Shown piece after piece: positions 8,462 to 18,080 of a stretch of DNA of 64,000 nucleotides. The translations under genes were made by a program, and so were the position numbers. Under the pieces are notes generated by a model. The model worked only from the letters and a program-made list of their open reading frames with translations. It did not search any database and was not told where the DNA came from. The DNA is taken from assembly GCA_040755055.1 (NCBI GenBank), contig JBFMBS010000008.1:96975-160974 (forward strand), written 5' to 3'. This DNA comes from DYJK01 sp040755055. GTDB taxonomy: Bacteria > Bacteroidota > Ignavibacteria > Ignavibacteriales > Melioribacteraceae. Within the stretch, counting starts at the first letter, position 1. The number at the start of each line of letters is the position of its first letter.

Positions 8462-10268
8462 TTTTCGCTCCGCCTAAATTATTTGCAGCAAGGTTAGCAG
8501 ATTCTTGTTTTGGTTTCTCTTTTTGCAGATAAGCTTTGATAACATCTCTTGCAATAGGGGCAGCATTAACACTACCGAAACCGGCGTTTTCAACTATCAC
8601 CGCAATTGCAATCTTAGGATTATCATATGGTGCAAACCCTATAAATACAGCGTGATCATCACCATGCGGATTTTGTGCGGTACCGGTTTTGCCGGCAATT
8701 GCAATATCAGGCAAACGAATATTGCCGGCAGTACCGGCACGATTTACTACCCGGTACATTGCCTCTCTTACTACATCAAATGATTTTTTGCTAACACCGA
8801 TATTGTAAGAACGCGGTTCAACTTCTGTATATTTTCCAGTTGAGGTTTCAACATACCCTTTTAAAAAGTGAGGTTTAGCCGACCGGCCGTAATTAGCAAA
8901 TAAAGCCGCATACTGCGCTAACTGTATCGGTGTAACACTTAACTCGCCTTGACCGATTCCTAAACTTACCAAAATACCTTTCGGCCATCTATTCAGTCCG
9001 AAAGCCCTATCATAATATTTTCTAGTAGGCAGAATCCCCGGGGCTTCTTCGCTTATATCGAGACCGGTTTTATGACCGAAGCCAAGTTTGGCTCCGTATG
9101 AAGACCACCTATCTAGTCCAATCTTTAACGCAAGCTGATAGAAATATGTATTGCAAGATTTTTCGATAGCAGTTTTAAGATCAACTGTACCATGTACGTG
9201 GAGACATTTGAAAAAGCGGTCGCCAAATTGGAAGCCGCCGCCGCAATGAACGCGATAGCTCGAATCGATAATTCCTTCTTCAAGAGCTGCAAGAGCAGAT
9301 ACCATCTTGAATGTTGAACCGGGTGAGTAAATAGACATAGTGGCACGGTTAAACATCGGTTTGTTTTCATCAACATTAAGCTTCGTCCAAATTTCGTTTG
9401 ATGTAACTGAAGCAAAATCGGCAAGGTTGTATTCAGGTGCGCTAACAAATGCAATCACCTCACCCGTTGATGGTTCGAGCGCTACCAAAGCACCGCGTTT
9501 ATCTTTGAAAGCTTCTTCGGCAATTTGTTGTGCATCTTTATCAATCGTTAAGATAAGATCGTATCCTTTAGTTGCATTCTTATCTTCGTCACCATCTTTG
9601 TATCTGCCGATAGTTTTTTGATGTGAATCAACCAGGACATATTTAATTCCCTTTTCACCTCTCAGGATATCTTCATAAGTTTTTTCGATTCCGCTGAAAC
9701 CAATTTCGTCGCCCATCATATATTCATCTTTGCGTCTTTGAAGAAGAGCTAAAGAAATTTCTTTTGTATAGCCGAACATATGAGAACCCATAACTCCGAA
9801 TGAATAGTCCCGTTGTGTTTCAATCACATAATCAACTCCTTTCAACTTAGCAGAATTTTCCTCGTACCAGGCAATCACTCTAAAATCAACGTCTTTTGCT
9901 ATTCTCCTGGGAATGTATTTGGAATAATTTTCATTCTGTTTGAGAATTTTATTTATATAACCTTTTTCTACGCCGATAATTGCTTCGAGATATGGCGTGA
10001 GTTTCTTATCATAATCTGCCGGTGTAATTCTTAAAGTAAAAGAGGGTTTGTTGCCTACTAATACTTCGTTATTCCGGTCAAAGAAAACTCCACGCGGTGC
10101 GGTTTGATAAATTGGCTTTACACTATTTTCATCTGCTTTTTCAGAATAGGTCGGCTGATCGATAACTTGCATACTAAACTGCTGCATCACAATAACCGCA
10201 AAGAAAATAGTGATTATCAAAAAGACTAATCTTTTTCTAAAAATTGAACCGAAATTTGTATCGTTCAT
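8451..10268 (-). CDS. mrdA: Penicillin-binding protein 2 (elongasome transpeptidase)
   Basis: Class B PBP, 605 residues: one N-terminal membrane segment (about 12-30), a pedestal/dimerisation domain (TAPRGVFFDRNNEVLV), and a transpeptidase domain with SPGSTFKMVSAL (Ser-x-x-Lys, near 316), KSCNTYFYQLAL (Ser-x-Asn) and IAGKTGTAQNPHG (Lys-Thr-Gly). It cross-links glycan strands made by its partner RodA. A 40-residue low-complexity tail rich in Lys, Ala and Asn follows the catalytic domain. The start ATG overlaps the mreD stop by 4 bases. Confidence 0.96.
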   Translation of the reverse strand: MNDTNFGSIFRKRLVFLIITIFFAVIVMQQFSMQVIDQPTYSEKADENSVKPIYQTAPRGVFFDRNNEVLVGNKPSFTLRITPADYDKKLTPYLEAIIGVEKGYINKILKQNENYSKYIPRRIAKDVDFRVIAWYEENSAKLKGVDYVIETQRDYSFGVMGSHMFGYTKEISLALLQRRKDEYMMGDEIGFSGIEKTYEDILRGEKGIKYVLVDSHQKTIGRYKDGDEDKNATKGYDLILTIDKDAQQIAEEAFKDKRGALVALEPSTGEVIAFVSAPEYNLADFASVTSNEIWTKLNVDENKPMFNRATMSIYSPGSTFKMVSALAALEEGIIDSSYRVHCGGGFQFGDRFFKCLHVHGTVDLKTAIEKSCNTYFYQLALKIGLDRWSSYGAKLGFGHKTGLDISEEAPGILPTRKYYDRAFGLNRWPKGILVSLGIGQGELSVTPIQLAQYAALFANYGRSAKPHFLKGYVETSTGKYTEVEPRSYNIGVSKKSFDVVREAMYRVVNRAGTAGNIRLPDIAIAGKTGTAQNPHGDDHAVFIGFAPYDNPKIAIAVIVENAGFGSVNAAPIARDVIKAYLQKEKPKQESANLAANNLGGAKSAD

Positions 10269-10753
10269 TCGATTCCCTTCTTCGGATTAAAAATTACAAT
10301 TGGGATCCCAAAAAGCGCCGTATAAATTCCCGGCAAAATTCCATCTTCTATTATCAAAAGAATAAATCCGACATCAGAATTTGCATTAGAAATTGAAGAA
10401 TACAAAAATGAATTTATAGTACCGCAAATAAATAATATAACAACAAAAAAATATGACGCAGTGTTTATATCAAGTTTATTTTCGTTATAGAAATACCCGG
10501 CAATAAAGGTTGCTATTGTAAACGAGAGCATAAATGCACCGATCAAACCGCCGGAAATTAAATCAAGAATAAAACCTAATATAAAACCGTTTATCATGCC
10601 GAATATTTGACCATACATCAACGTAAAAAATATTAACATGACAAGAATAAGATTAGGTGCAATGTTATTAATTGAGATTAAAGGAACAACAGCAAGCTGT
10701 AATAATGCAAGAGGTATGAAAAATAGAGCCGGTTTAAAATAATTTAATATCAT
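10265..10753 (-). CDS. mreD: Rod shape-determining protein MreD
   Basis: Small integral membrane protein of the elongasome, 162 residues with five or six hydrophobic segments. It shows the MreD-like core IAPNLILVMLIFFTLMYG and GFILGFILDLISGGLIG, ending in a short basic tail. Sequence conservation in MreD is low, so the call rests on size, topology and its place between mreC and mrdA. It shares one base with mreC and overlaps mrdA by four. Confidence 0.92.
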   Translation of the reverse strand: MILNYFKPALFFIPLALLQLAVVPLISINNIAPNLILVMLIFFTLMYGQIFGMINGFILGFILDLISGGLIGAFMLSFTIATFIAGYFYNENKLDINTASYFFVVILFICGTINSFLYSSISNANSDVGFILLIIEDGILPGIYTALFGIPIVIFNPKKGIE

Positions 10754-11580
10754 TATTTCATCAAATTCATTTCAAGTTTATTAATTTCTTTACTGGTAAC
10801 CAGCATCATAATAAATAAATTATCAACAGAATAAATATCGGCATAGGGTGTAATGGAAATGGAATGTAATAACCCTAAAGAAATTGTTTCCCTTTTGGAG
10901 ACTGTACCGACCGGTATGCCGGGTGGGAAAAGAGAACTAAAATCCGAAGTGACTACTGCATCGCCGACACGAACGTTATAAGTAGTTGGAATATTTTTTA
11001 TTATTAATTCGCTCCCATTCCAGCTTAATACACCATCTACTTTGATGTTCTGTATTGTAACCGCAATATTGAGATTACTATTATAAAGTGTCTTTACTAC
11101 AGAAAATTGATCGGACGTTTCCGTTATAATTCCAATCAATCCCTTTTCATTTAGAACCGGCATACCTACTTTTAAGCCGCTCGAGATACCTCGATTAATA
11201 ATAAAATTGCCTTGTACTTTATTCACAAGTTTTGAAACTACGTCGGCATAAATTAACGGGTAAGATGCAGTATCCCTAAACGAAAGAAGTGTGCGGAGAC
11301 TTTCATTTTCAATCTTGTAATTTCTTAAGCGGTTTACTTCCAGCATAAGATTAGCATTCTCCCTTCTCAATTCATCCGTTGATGGTTCACCATGAAAAAT
11401 TGAAGACAAAGAATTGACCGCTTCACTAAAGATAGCAAAACTTCCCAGTGCAAAAGTTCTTATTCTTTTTACTTGCGGTTTTTCGTTACTTGATAATACA
11501 GATAAGCTTACAATAATTAATAAAACTAAAAGGAAATATTCTTTGAACTGTGATATAAAACGTGTTATAAATTTTATCAT
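10753..11580 (-). CDS. mreC: Rod shape-determining protein MreC
   Basis: Bitopic elongasome protein that links MreB to periplasmic PBPs. 275 residues: one N-terminal membrane helix (about 13-30), a coiled coil (ELRRENANLMLEVNRLRNYK, near 70-90) and two beta-barrel domains with VINRG-type motifs (here IINRGISSGLKVGMPVLNEK and GLIGIITE, then GDAVVTSDFSSLFPPGIPVG). The ATG shares one base with the mreB stop. Its order directly after mreB is canonical. Confidence 0.95.
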   Translation of the reverse strand: MIKFITRFISQFKEYFLLVLLIIVSLSVLSSNEKPQVKRIRTFALGSFAIFSEAVNSLSSIFHGEPSTDELRRENANLMLEVNRLRNYKIENESLRTLLSFRDTASYPLIYADVVSKLVNKVQGNFIINRGISSGLKVGMPVLNEKGLIGIITETSDQFSVVKTLYNSNLNIAVTIQNIKVDGVLSWNGSELIIKNIPTTYNVRVGDAVVTSDFSSLFPPGIPVGTVSKRETISLGLLHSISITPYADIYSVDNLFIMMLVTSKEINKLEMNLMK

Positions 11581-12605
11581 TAGTAAGTTCTTTTACGTAT
11601 AAACACCTTTGAATATTTGTTTAAGTTATCAATTGATTTACCGGCACCTCGCACAACAGCGGTTAACGGATCATCCGCTACGTGAACCGGAAGATTCGTT
11701 TCCATCCTGATTCTTTCATCGAGTCCTTTTAACAGTGCACCGCCGCCGGTAAGCATAACACCTCTGTCCAGTATATCTGCAGATAATTCCGGCGGAGTTC
11801 TTTCTAATGTCTGCTTAACTGCTTCAACTATTTGAGAAATATTCTCGTTGAGCGCTTCGCGGATTTCGACAGAGCTTACTTCTGCCGTTTTAGGAATGCC
11901 GCCAACCAAATCCCTACCTTTTACCTGAATAGTAACTTCTTCTTTAAGAGGTACTGCTGAACCGACTTCACATTTAATTGCCTCGGCAGTTCTTTCACCG
12001 ATTAACAAATTGTAATTCTTTTTGAAGAACTGCATAATAGCATTATTCATTTCATCACCGGCAATACGGATAGATTCTTCATTTACTATCCCGGCTAAAG
12101 CGATAACAGCAATTTCTGTCGTACCGCCTCCGATATCTATTATCATATTACCGACGGGAGCTTCAACATCAACACCAATACCAATAGCCGCAGCCATCGG
12201 TTCTGCAATTAGATGAACTTCTTTTGCGCCGGCATGTTCTGCTGCATCGCGCACAGCACGTTTTTCTACTTCAGTTACTCCGCTCGGCACCGCAATAACA
12301 ATTCTCTTGCTGGCAATAGAGTTTGGCGAAACTTGTTTTATAAATGCCCTAATCATTCCTTCGGCAATTTCAAAATCGGCTATCACGCCATCGCGCATCG
12401 GACGGGTAACGCGGATTTCACGATGTTCCCTTCCTTGCATTTCTTTTGCTTTATTTCCAAGTTCAATTATTCGTTTTGAATTCCGGTCAAAAGCAACTAT
12501 CGAAGGCTCATTTAACACAATGCCTTTACCTTTGATATATATTAATGTATTTGCAGTGCCAAGATCAATTGCAATGTCCGTAGCAAATAAATCGAAAAAT
12601 CCCAT
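11580..12605 (-). CDS. mreB: Rod shape-determining protein MreB (actin homologue)
   Basis: Cytoskeletal ATPase that guides cell-wall elongation. 341 residues with phosphate-1 motif DLGTANTLIYIKGKG (about 14-28), phosphate-2 MIIDIGGGTTEIAVI, adenosine motif MLTGGGALLKGLDERI, and the amphipathic N-terminus MGFFDLFATD expected for membrane binding. AAGAGG lies about five bases before ATG 12605. It heads the set mreB-mreC-mreD-mrdA-rodA-pyrF and begins 8 bases after the purH stop, so it may be transcribed with the purine genes upstream. Confidence 0.98.
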   Translation of the reverse strand: MGFFDLFATDIAIDLGTANTLIYIKGKGIVLNEPSIVAFDRNSKRIIELGNKAKEMQGREHREIRVTRPMRDGVIADFEIAEGMIRAFIKQVSPNSIASKRIVIAVPSGVTEVEKRAVRDAAEHAGAKEVHLIAEPMAAAIGIGVDVEAPVGNMIIDIGGGTTEIAVIALAGIVNEESIRIAGDEMNNAIMQFFKKNYNLLIGERTAEAIKCEVGSAVPLKEEVTIQVKGRDLVGGIPKTAEVSSVEIREALNENISQIVEAVKQTLERTPPELSADILDRGVMLTGGGALLKGLDERIRMETNLPVHVADDPLTAVVRGAGKSIDNLNKYSKVFIRKRTY

Positions 12606-12613
12606 GTTACCTC

Positions 12614-14131
12614 TTAATGTTTAAAATTTCTGATCCCCGTAAAGATCATTGAAATATTGTTATCGTTAGCTGCTTTAATAACTTCATCATCACGCACAGA
12701 ACCACCGGGCTGAATAACAGCGGTGACACCGTGTGAAATAATTTCCAAAAGACCATCGGCGAACGGAAAGTATGCATCGGAAGCGGCGACCGCACCTTTA
12801 AGATCATGCCCGAATTGTTTTGCCTTTTCTGCTGCTATTTTAGCCGAATCCAAACGAGACATTTGTCCGGCACCTACCCCAACAGTTTTTAAGTCTTTTA
12901 CATAAACAATAGCGTTCGACTTTGTATGTTTACAAATAACCCAGGCAAATTTCAAATTCTCAATCTCTTCTTCGGTACACTTTCTATCGGTAATGTAATT
13001 TAATACTGTGTCACCCAGTCTTGAGTTATCCTTTTCTTGAACAAGTAATCCACCGGGAATATCTTTGATTGAAAGTTGTGCCGGGTCAAGTTCTTTTTTG
13101 ATTTTTACCAATCTCCGGTTCTTCTTCGTCATAAGGATTTGCAGCGCTTTTTCAGAATATGATGGCGCGCAGATAATTTCTAAAAATATCTCGTTCAGTT
13201 TTTGTGCTGTCGGTTCATCAACTTCAACGTTAAAAGCTACTATGCCGCCGAATGCAGAAACCGGGTCGCAGCTTAATGCCCGTTCGTAAGCTTCGAGGAT
13301 GTTATTACCGATAGCAGCACCGCAAGGATTCGTGTGCTTGATTATTGCACAAGCATTTTTATTTAGATCATTTACCAATTCAACCGCTGCCGTAAGATCG
13401 ACAATATTATTGTACGAAAGTTCCTTGCCGTGAAGTATTTCAAAATAATCTTCAAAATCACCAAACAGAAAAGCTTTTTGATGGGGATTTTCGCCGTAAC
13501 GCAGATCGAACGATGACTTGTAGTTTAACCTGATATGCGTTTTAGGATGGTTAAATTCCATCTCGAAAAAATTTGCAATTAATGTATCATAAAAAGATGT
13601 ATATGAAAAAGCATCGTATGCAAGTCTTCTGCGTGTTTCAATGCTTACGGTTCCTTGTTTTAATTCTTCCAAAAATTTATCGTATTGGTCCGGGTTAGTA
13701 AGAATAGATACATGTTCGTAATTTTTTGCCGATGCACGGATTAAACTTGGACCGCCGATATCAATATTTTCAATCTTCTCATCCAAATTAATATCTGTGC
13801 GATTAACAACTTGAGGGAAGGGATAAAGATTAACACAAACTATATCTATCTGAAGAATATTATTTTCTTCGGCTTGTTTGATATCGGTTCGATTATTGCG
13901 CCGCATCAAAATTCCGCCAAAAATTTTAGGATTTAATGTTTTAACTCTCCCGGAAAAAATTTCGGGAAACGATGTAAAGTTGCTTATTTCTATACAATCA
14001 CATTTATTTTCAACAAGCAGCTTAGCAGTGTTGCCGGTTGCTAATATCTGATAATTAAGATTGTTAAGTTCTCTGGCAAATTCAATTATATTTCTTTTAT
14101 CTGAAACACTTATTAAGGCAAGTTTTTTCAA
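12614..14131 (-). CDS. purH: Bifunctional AICAR transformylase / IMP cyclohydrolase
   Basis: Catalyses the last two steps of IMP synthesis. About 505 residues: N-terminal MGS-like cyclohydrolase domain (LALISVSDKRNIIEFAREL, GGILMRR, VNLYPFP, IGGPSLIRASAKNY) and C-terminal formyltransferase domain with YGENPHQKAFLF, IIKHTNPCGAAIG (catalytic Lys-His), SAFGGIVAFN and GAGQMSRLDSA. Two tandem TTG codons (14134 and 14131) could start it; I took 14131 because GGAG is six bases upstream of it. It follows purN after 17 bases. Confidence 0.96.
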   Translation of the reverse strand: MKKLALISVSDKRNIIEFARELNNLNYQILATGNTAKLLVENKCDCIEISNFTSFPEIFSGRVKTLNPKIFGGILMRRNNRTDIKQAEENNILQIDIVCVNLYPFPQVVNRTDINLDEKIENIDIGGPSLIRASAKNYEHVSILTNPDQYDKFLEELKQGTVSIETRRRLAYDAFSYTSFYDTLIANFFEMEFNHPKTHIRLNYKSSFDLRYGENPHQKAFLFGDFEDYFEILHGKELSYNNIVDLTAAVELVNDLNKNACAIIKHTNPCGAAIGNNILEAYERALSCDPVSAFGGIVAFNVEVDEPTAQKLNEIFLEIICAPSYSEKALQILMTKKNRRLVKIKKELDPAQLSIKDIPGGLLVQEKDNSRLGDTVLNYITDRKCTEEEIENLKFAWVICKHTKSNAIVYVKDLKTVGVGAGQMSRLDSAKIAAEKAKQFGHDLKGAVAASDAYFPFADGLLEIISHGVTAVIQPGGSVRDDEVIKAANDNNISMIFTGIRNFKH

Positions 14132-14148
14132 CAAAATCTCCGTCCGCT

Positions 14149-14760
14149 TTAATCGAGAATAATCACTTTATCATTCTCAATTTTTATTTTATTATCAGCA
14201 AATTTTTCTACAACGAATGGTAAAATTTCATGTTCAATTTTCAATACTCTACTTGCAATTTCTTCTGCGTCCCCGGCATCAGAGATATCAACTTTCTTCT
14301 GAAGTATAATTTTCCCGTTATCGTAAATTTTATCTACAAAATGAACAGTAGCACCTGATTCTTTAGCATGCGAGTCAAAAACCGCTTTATGAACATTTAA
14401 CCCATACATTCCTTTACCGCCAAATGAAGGAAGTAATGCCGGGTGAATATTGATTATCCTATTTTCAAATGCATCAACAAACTGATCGGGAATTTTCTTT
14501 AAGAATCCCGCTAACAAAATAAAATTCACCGAAAGAGCTTTTAATTTTTCGATCAAAAAATTGTAATCGACAAATTCATTTTGATTTTTATTCCCGACAA
14601 AAAAAACCGGCATATTTTTTTCTTTAGCAAAACTTACAGCAAGGCAATCGGTTCTATCGCTTACAACTGCGCAAAATTTAATTTTTTCTTTTGAAGCTTT
14701 ATTGTAAACAGTTTTAAAATTAGATCCTCTGCCCGAAACAAAAACAGCAATATTTAACAT
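14149..14760 (-). CDS. purN: Phosphoribosylglycinamide formyltransferase
   Basis: Transfers a formyl group from 10-formyl-THF to GAR in purine synthesis. 203 residues. Seen: GAR-binding FVSGRGSNFKTV (about 8-19), hydrophobic folate pocket ILLAGFLKKIP, active-site NIHPALLPSFGGKGMYG (Asn and His), and ATVHFVDKIYDNGKII (catalytic Asp region). It is upstream of purH on the same strand, a two-gene purine operon that appears to run into mreB. Confidence 0.96.
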   Translation of the reverse strand: MLNIAVFVSGRGSNFKTVYNKASKEKIKFCAVVSDRTDCLAVSFAKEKNMPVFFVGNKNQNEFVDYNFLIEKLKALSVNFILLAGFLKKIPDQFVDAFENRIINIHPALLPSFGGKGMYGLNVHKAVFDSHAKESGATVHFVDKIYDNGKIILQKKVDISDAGDAEEIASRVLKIEHEILPFVVEKFADNKIKIENDKVIILD

Positions 14761-14854
14761 ATTTATTCAATTTTGCGCAAAAAATTATCGAAATGGCTAT
14801 CAATAATCAATTAAAACAGCGTGAATTCACAAAAATTTGACTACTTGCCGCCGG

Positions 14855-16351
14855 TTATTTATTCCCGATTTGCCTTTTAAAGTTCTCAATTAGGGATTGT
14901 AAAAAATCTTTATACTCGTAACTATTTTCATCCTCTGCTTCTTCAAGGTACTCTTTTGCTTCTTCATAACGACCTAACATGTATTCGGATTGCGCCAATA
15001 ATAAAAATGATTGCGGTATCAGCCATTTATCGATACCGGGCTCCCTATCAATATTTTGTTTAAGTGCGGTTACGGCTTCGTCATATTTCTTTAGATGGAA
15101 TGCTGCTTCTCCAAGAAAAGTATTAACCATCATTCCTTGATTGTCATTCAAATCGACCGATTGAAGTGCAGACAAACTATCATAAGCGGTTTTGTATCTT
15201 CCCGAATCTAGGTAGTTTTTAATTTTTATTAACTTCAAATCGATTGGAGTAATTTCAGTTTGAGTATAAAGCTCGCTTTTTTCTTTTGCGTACGAGTCTT
15301 CAAAAATATCTTGATTGCCGCCTCTTGCAAGCGTCAGGTACTTTTCATATTCAATTTCATTATCTAAGAATCGATAGCTTATCGCCGTATAATATGATGC
15401 TATTCCGGTTAGGTCCAGTTCACGCGATGTATCAAGAAATTTTTCAAACTGCCGGATAGCCGAATTGAATTGATTTTTCTTAAAAAATATTTCCCCTTTT
15501 CTGAAATGTGCAAGGGCTGTTATCTGCGGAATTTTTCTATTATCAAGACGCAGTACGGTATTCAGAACATCATTTGCCTGATCAAGCTTTTTATCTTTAA
15601 TTAAAGAAACCGCATACTGGTAATGGAACAAAGTATTTTGAGGGTACTTTGCAATTATTGCTCTCGAATAAATATACGAGCTGTCATAATCGGCGAGATA
15701 ATCGGTGTAAATTTTGGAAAGGTGAAAACCGGCTTCGGTTTTTTCAGTCCCTTTAGTGTAAGCTTTTTTAATAAACTTTAAGCCGCGTTCTTTATCGGAA
15801 GGTAACCCGGTCAAATTAACCGCCCACTTGAGGAAGTCCGGTACAAAGCTCATCGCATAATCAAACAGACCCAAACCCAGATAAGCATTATAAAATTTTG
15901 GATTGAGTTCGAGTGTTTTTTCAAAATGTTGAACTGCTTTCTTGCTTGCCCAGAATGCATCAACGGAAGCATCGTTTGTTGCATGGACCATTGCCTTATA
16001 CGATTCTAAGTTTCCGGCAATATATTCCAGTCTGTAATCTTTTGGTTCCTTTTCTAAAAATTTTTCAATTTTTTCATCTGCAATTTCTTCAAACTTTAAA
16101 AAAACCTGGTACTCTCCTGGGTCTCTTGTTCCAAGATAAAGCCAAAAATGAAGCTGCGCTATATGATAATACCCGTAAGGATGATCCGGGTATTTATCAA
16201 TAATTTTGTTGAAAATTTTTTCTGCAGCATCCATCTCCATGTTGTATGCTTTGTTCATTCCTTGTTGAACTAAAGATTGGAGGTCTTGTGCCGGAAGGTA
16301 ATTTGCAATCAATAAAAAAAGAACGAACAGAAAATTTTTTGAGGTTTTCAA
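14855..16351 (-). CDS. Secreted TPR-repeat protein
   Basis: 498 residues with a Sec signal peptide (KNFLFVLFLLIANYLPAQ, cleavage near residue 21) followed by degenerate TPR/Sel1-like helical pairs through most of the length (for example KIFNKIIDKYPDHPYGYYHI, HFEKTLELNPKFYNAYLGLG, AIRQFEKFLDT, YMLGRYEEAKEYLEEAED). Probably a periplasmic scaffold; no enzyme domain is seen. TTG 16351 is the likely start because GAGGAA lies well placed upstream and no ATG is near. It overlaps the pyrG stop (TTGA), which suggests coupled translation. Confidence 0.8.
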   Translation of the reverse strand: MKTSKNFLFVLFLLIANYLPAQDLQSLVQQGMNKAYNMEMDAAEKIFNKIIDKYPDHPYGYYHIAQLHFWLYLGTRDPGEYQVFLKFEEIADEKIEKFLEKEPKDYRLEYIAGNLESYKAMVHATNDASVDAFWASKKAVQHFEKTLELNPKFYNAYLGLGLFDYAMSFVPDFLKWAVNLTGLPSDKERGLKFIKKAYTKGTEKTEAGFHLSKIYTDYLADYDSSYIYSRAIIAKYPQNTLFHYQYAVSLIKDKKLDQANDVLNTVLRLDNRKIPQITALAHFRKGEIFFKKNQFNSAIRQFEKFLDTSRELDLTGIASYYTAISYRFLDNEIEYEKYLTLARGGNQDIFEDSYAKEKSELYTQTEITPIDLKLIKIKNYLDSGRYKTAYDSLSALQSVDLNDNQGMMVNTFLGEAAFHLKKYDEAVTALKQNIDREPGIDKWLIPQSFLLLAQSEYMLGRYEEAKEYLEEAEDENSYEYKDFLQSLIENFKRQIGNK

Positions 16352-17979
16352 TTTGAATTTTTCCTCTGTGAATACTCGTTTGCTGCTTTAATAAATTCTC
16401 TAAATAAAGGATGAGCATTTGTAGCTCTAGATTTTAATTCAGGATGAAACTGGCACCCAACAAACCACGGATGATCTTCAAGTTCAATCATTTCAACAAG
16501 TTTTTCATCCGGTGATAAACCGCTTATCACCATACCGTTTTTCTCAAGTACATCCCGGAATTTATTATTTACTTCAAAACGATGACGATGGCGCTCTGAG
16601 ATTTTAGGTTTCTTATAGGCATCGAGTGCTTTACTTTTTTTCTTTAAAATACACGGGTAAGCCCCAAGCCGCATAGATGCACCTTTTTGTTTAACTTTTA
16701 TTTGCTCGGGCATTATATGAATGACATTAAAAGAATTTTTCTTTGTGAATTCGGCACTGTTCGCTTTTTTAATGTCGCATACATTCCTTGCATATTCAAT
16801 AACGGCACACTGCATACCAAGACAGATGCCAAAGAATGGGATCTTATTTTCGCGTGCATATTTTATCGCTAAAATTTTTCCTTCGATTCCTCTTTCACCA
16901 AAACCGCCGGGTATTAAAAGACCATCATAGTTCTTCAATAATTTTTCAGCACCTTTATCTTCAACATCTTCTGCACTAATGAAATCGGCCTTAACTCTCA
17001 CATCATTTTCTGCCCCGGAATGAATAAATGCCTCCGAGATGCTTTTATAGGCGTCTTTGTTCTCTACATATTTTCCGCAAACTGCAATTCTTACCTCGGA
17101 AGCCGGATTTTTAATTTTCTCAACAAATAATTTCCAATCATCAAGATGAATATTGATATCGGGTAATTTAATTTTTTCTAAAATTATCCGGTCCAATTCT
17201 TGATCATACAAAACAATCGGTACTTCATAGATAGTATTACAATCGTGGGCAGAAATAACAGCATCTTTAGGAACGTTGGTAAAGAGTGCAATTTTCTCCC
17301 TGATATCTTTAGACAGTTTATTTTCGGATCTGCAAACTAAAACATTCGGTTGTATCCCTAATTCCAAAAGATTTTTTACACTGTGCTGCGTTGGTTTAGT
17401 TTTCATCTCGCCGGCAGAACTTATGTAAGGTACAAGCGTAACATGAATACTGATAGCATTTTTCCTTCCCATCTCAAGCATAATTTGTCTCATCGCTTCA
17501 ATGAAAGGGAGACTTTCAATATCACCGACAGTACCGCCAATTTCGGTAATGATAATATCATATTTACCGGTTTCGCCGAGGAATTTCATCCTCTTTTTTA
17601 TTTCATCTGTGATATGAGGAATTACTTGCACAGTAGCGCCGAGAAAATCACCTCTTCTCTCACGTGATATCACTTCGTAATATACTTGCCCGGTAGTGGT
17701 ATTGTTTGCTCTCGACATATCAACATCAAGGAATCTTTCATAATGTCCGAGATCGAGATCTGTTTCCGCACCGTCATCGGTAACGTAAACTTCACCATGT
17801 TGGAACGGGTTCATTGTCCCGGGATCAACATTGATGTAAGGATCAAATTTTTGAATAGTTACACTATAACCGCGGAGCTTTAAAAGCAATCCGATTGAAG
17901 ATGCCGTAATACCTTTGCCAAGTGAAGAAACCACACCTCCGGTCACAAAAATATACTTAACTTTTTTCTTGAAGGGCAT
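16348..17979 (-). CDS. pyrG: CTP synthase
   Basis: Makes CTP from UTP with glutamine as nitrogen donor. 543 residues: N-terminal synthetase domain (YIFVTGGVVSSLGKGITASS, DPYINVDPGTMNPFQHGEVY, TEIGGTVGDIES) and C-terminal class I glutaminase with PGGFGERGIEGKI, catalytic Cys in FFGICLGMQCAVIEYARN, and the His/Glu pair in VGCQFHPELKSR. ATG 17979 matches the family N-terminus; an in-frame TTG 13 codons upstream is probably not used. No long attenuator-type leader was recognised. Confidence 0.97.
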   Translation of the reverse strand: MPFKKKVKYIFVTGGVVSSLGKGITASSIGLLLKLRGYSVTIQKFDPYINVDPGTMNPFQHGEVYVTDDGAETDLDLGHYERFLDVDMSRANNTTTGQVYYEVISRERRGDFLGATVQVIPHITDEIKKRMKFLGETGKYDIIITEIGGTVGDIESLPFIEAMRQIMLEMGRKNAISIHVTLVPYISSAGEMKTKPTQHSVKNLLELGIQPNVLVCRSENKLSKDIREKIALFTNVPKDAVISAHDCNTIYEVPIVLYDQELDRIILEKIKLPDINIHLDDWKLFVEKIKNPASEVRIAVCGKYVENKDAYKSISEAFIHSGAENDVRVKADFISAEDVEDKGAEKLLKNYDGLLIPGGFGERGIEGKILAIKYARENKIPFFGICLGMQCAVIEYARNVCDIKKANSAEFTKKNSFNVIHIMPEQIKVKQKGASMRLGAYPCILKKKSKALDAYKKPKISERHRHRFEVNNKFRDVLEKNGMVISGLSPDEKLVEMIELEDHPWFVGCQFHPELKSRATNAHPLFREFIKAANEYSQRKNSN

Positions 17980-18080
17980 TTGCGATCTAAATTTATGGTT
18001 GGGAAATTTTGGACTCAAAGATAAAAAAAATTGTCTATATGTCTATACTAATTTCGAGCAAGAAGAAAATATTTTTTTAA

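Noticed and set aside
17980..18018. TTG start for pyrG 13 codons upstream
   Set aside because: The family N-terminus begins near ATG 17979; the extension has no conserved residues.
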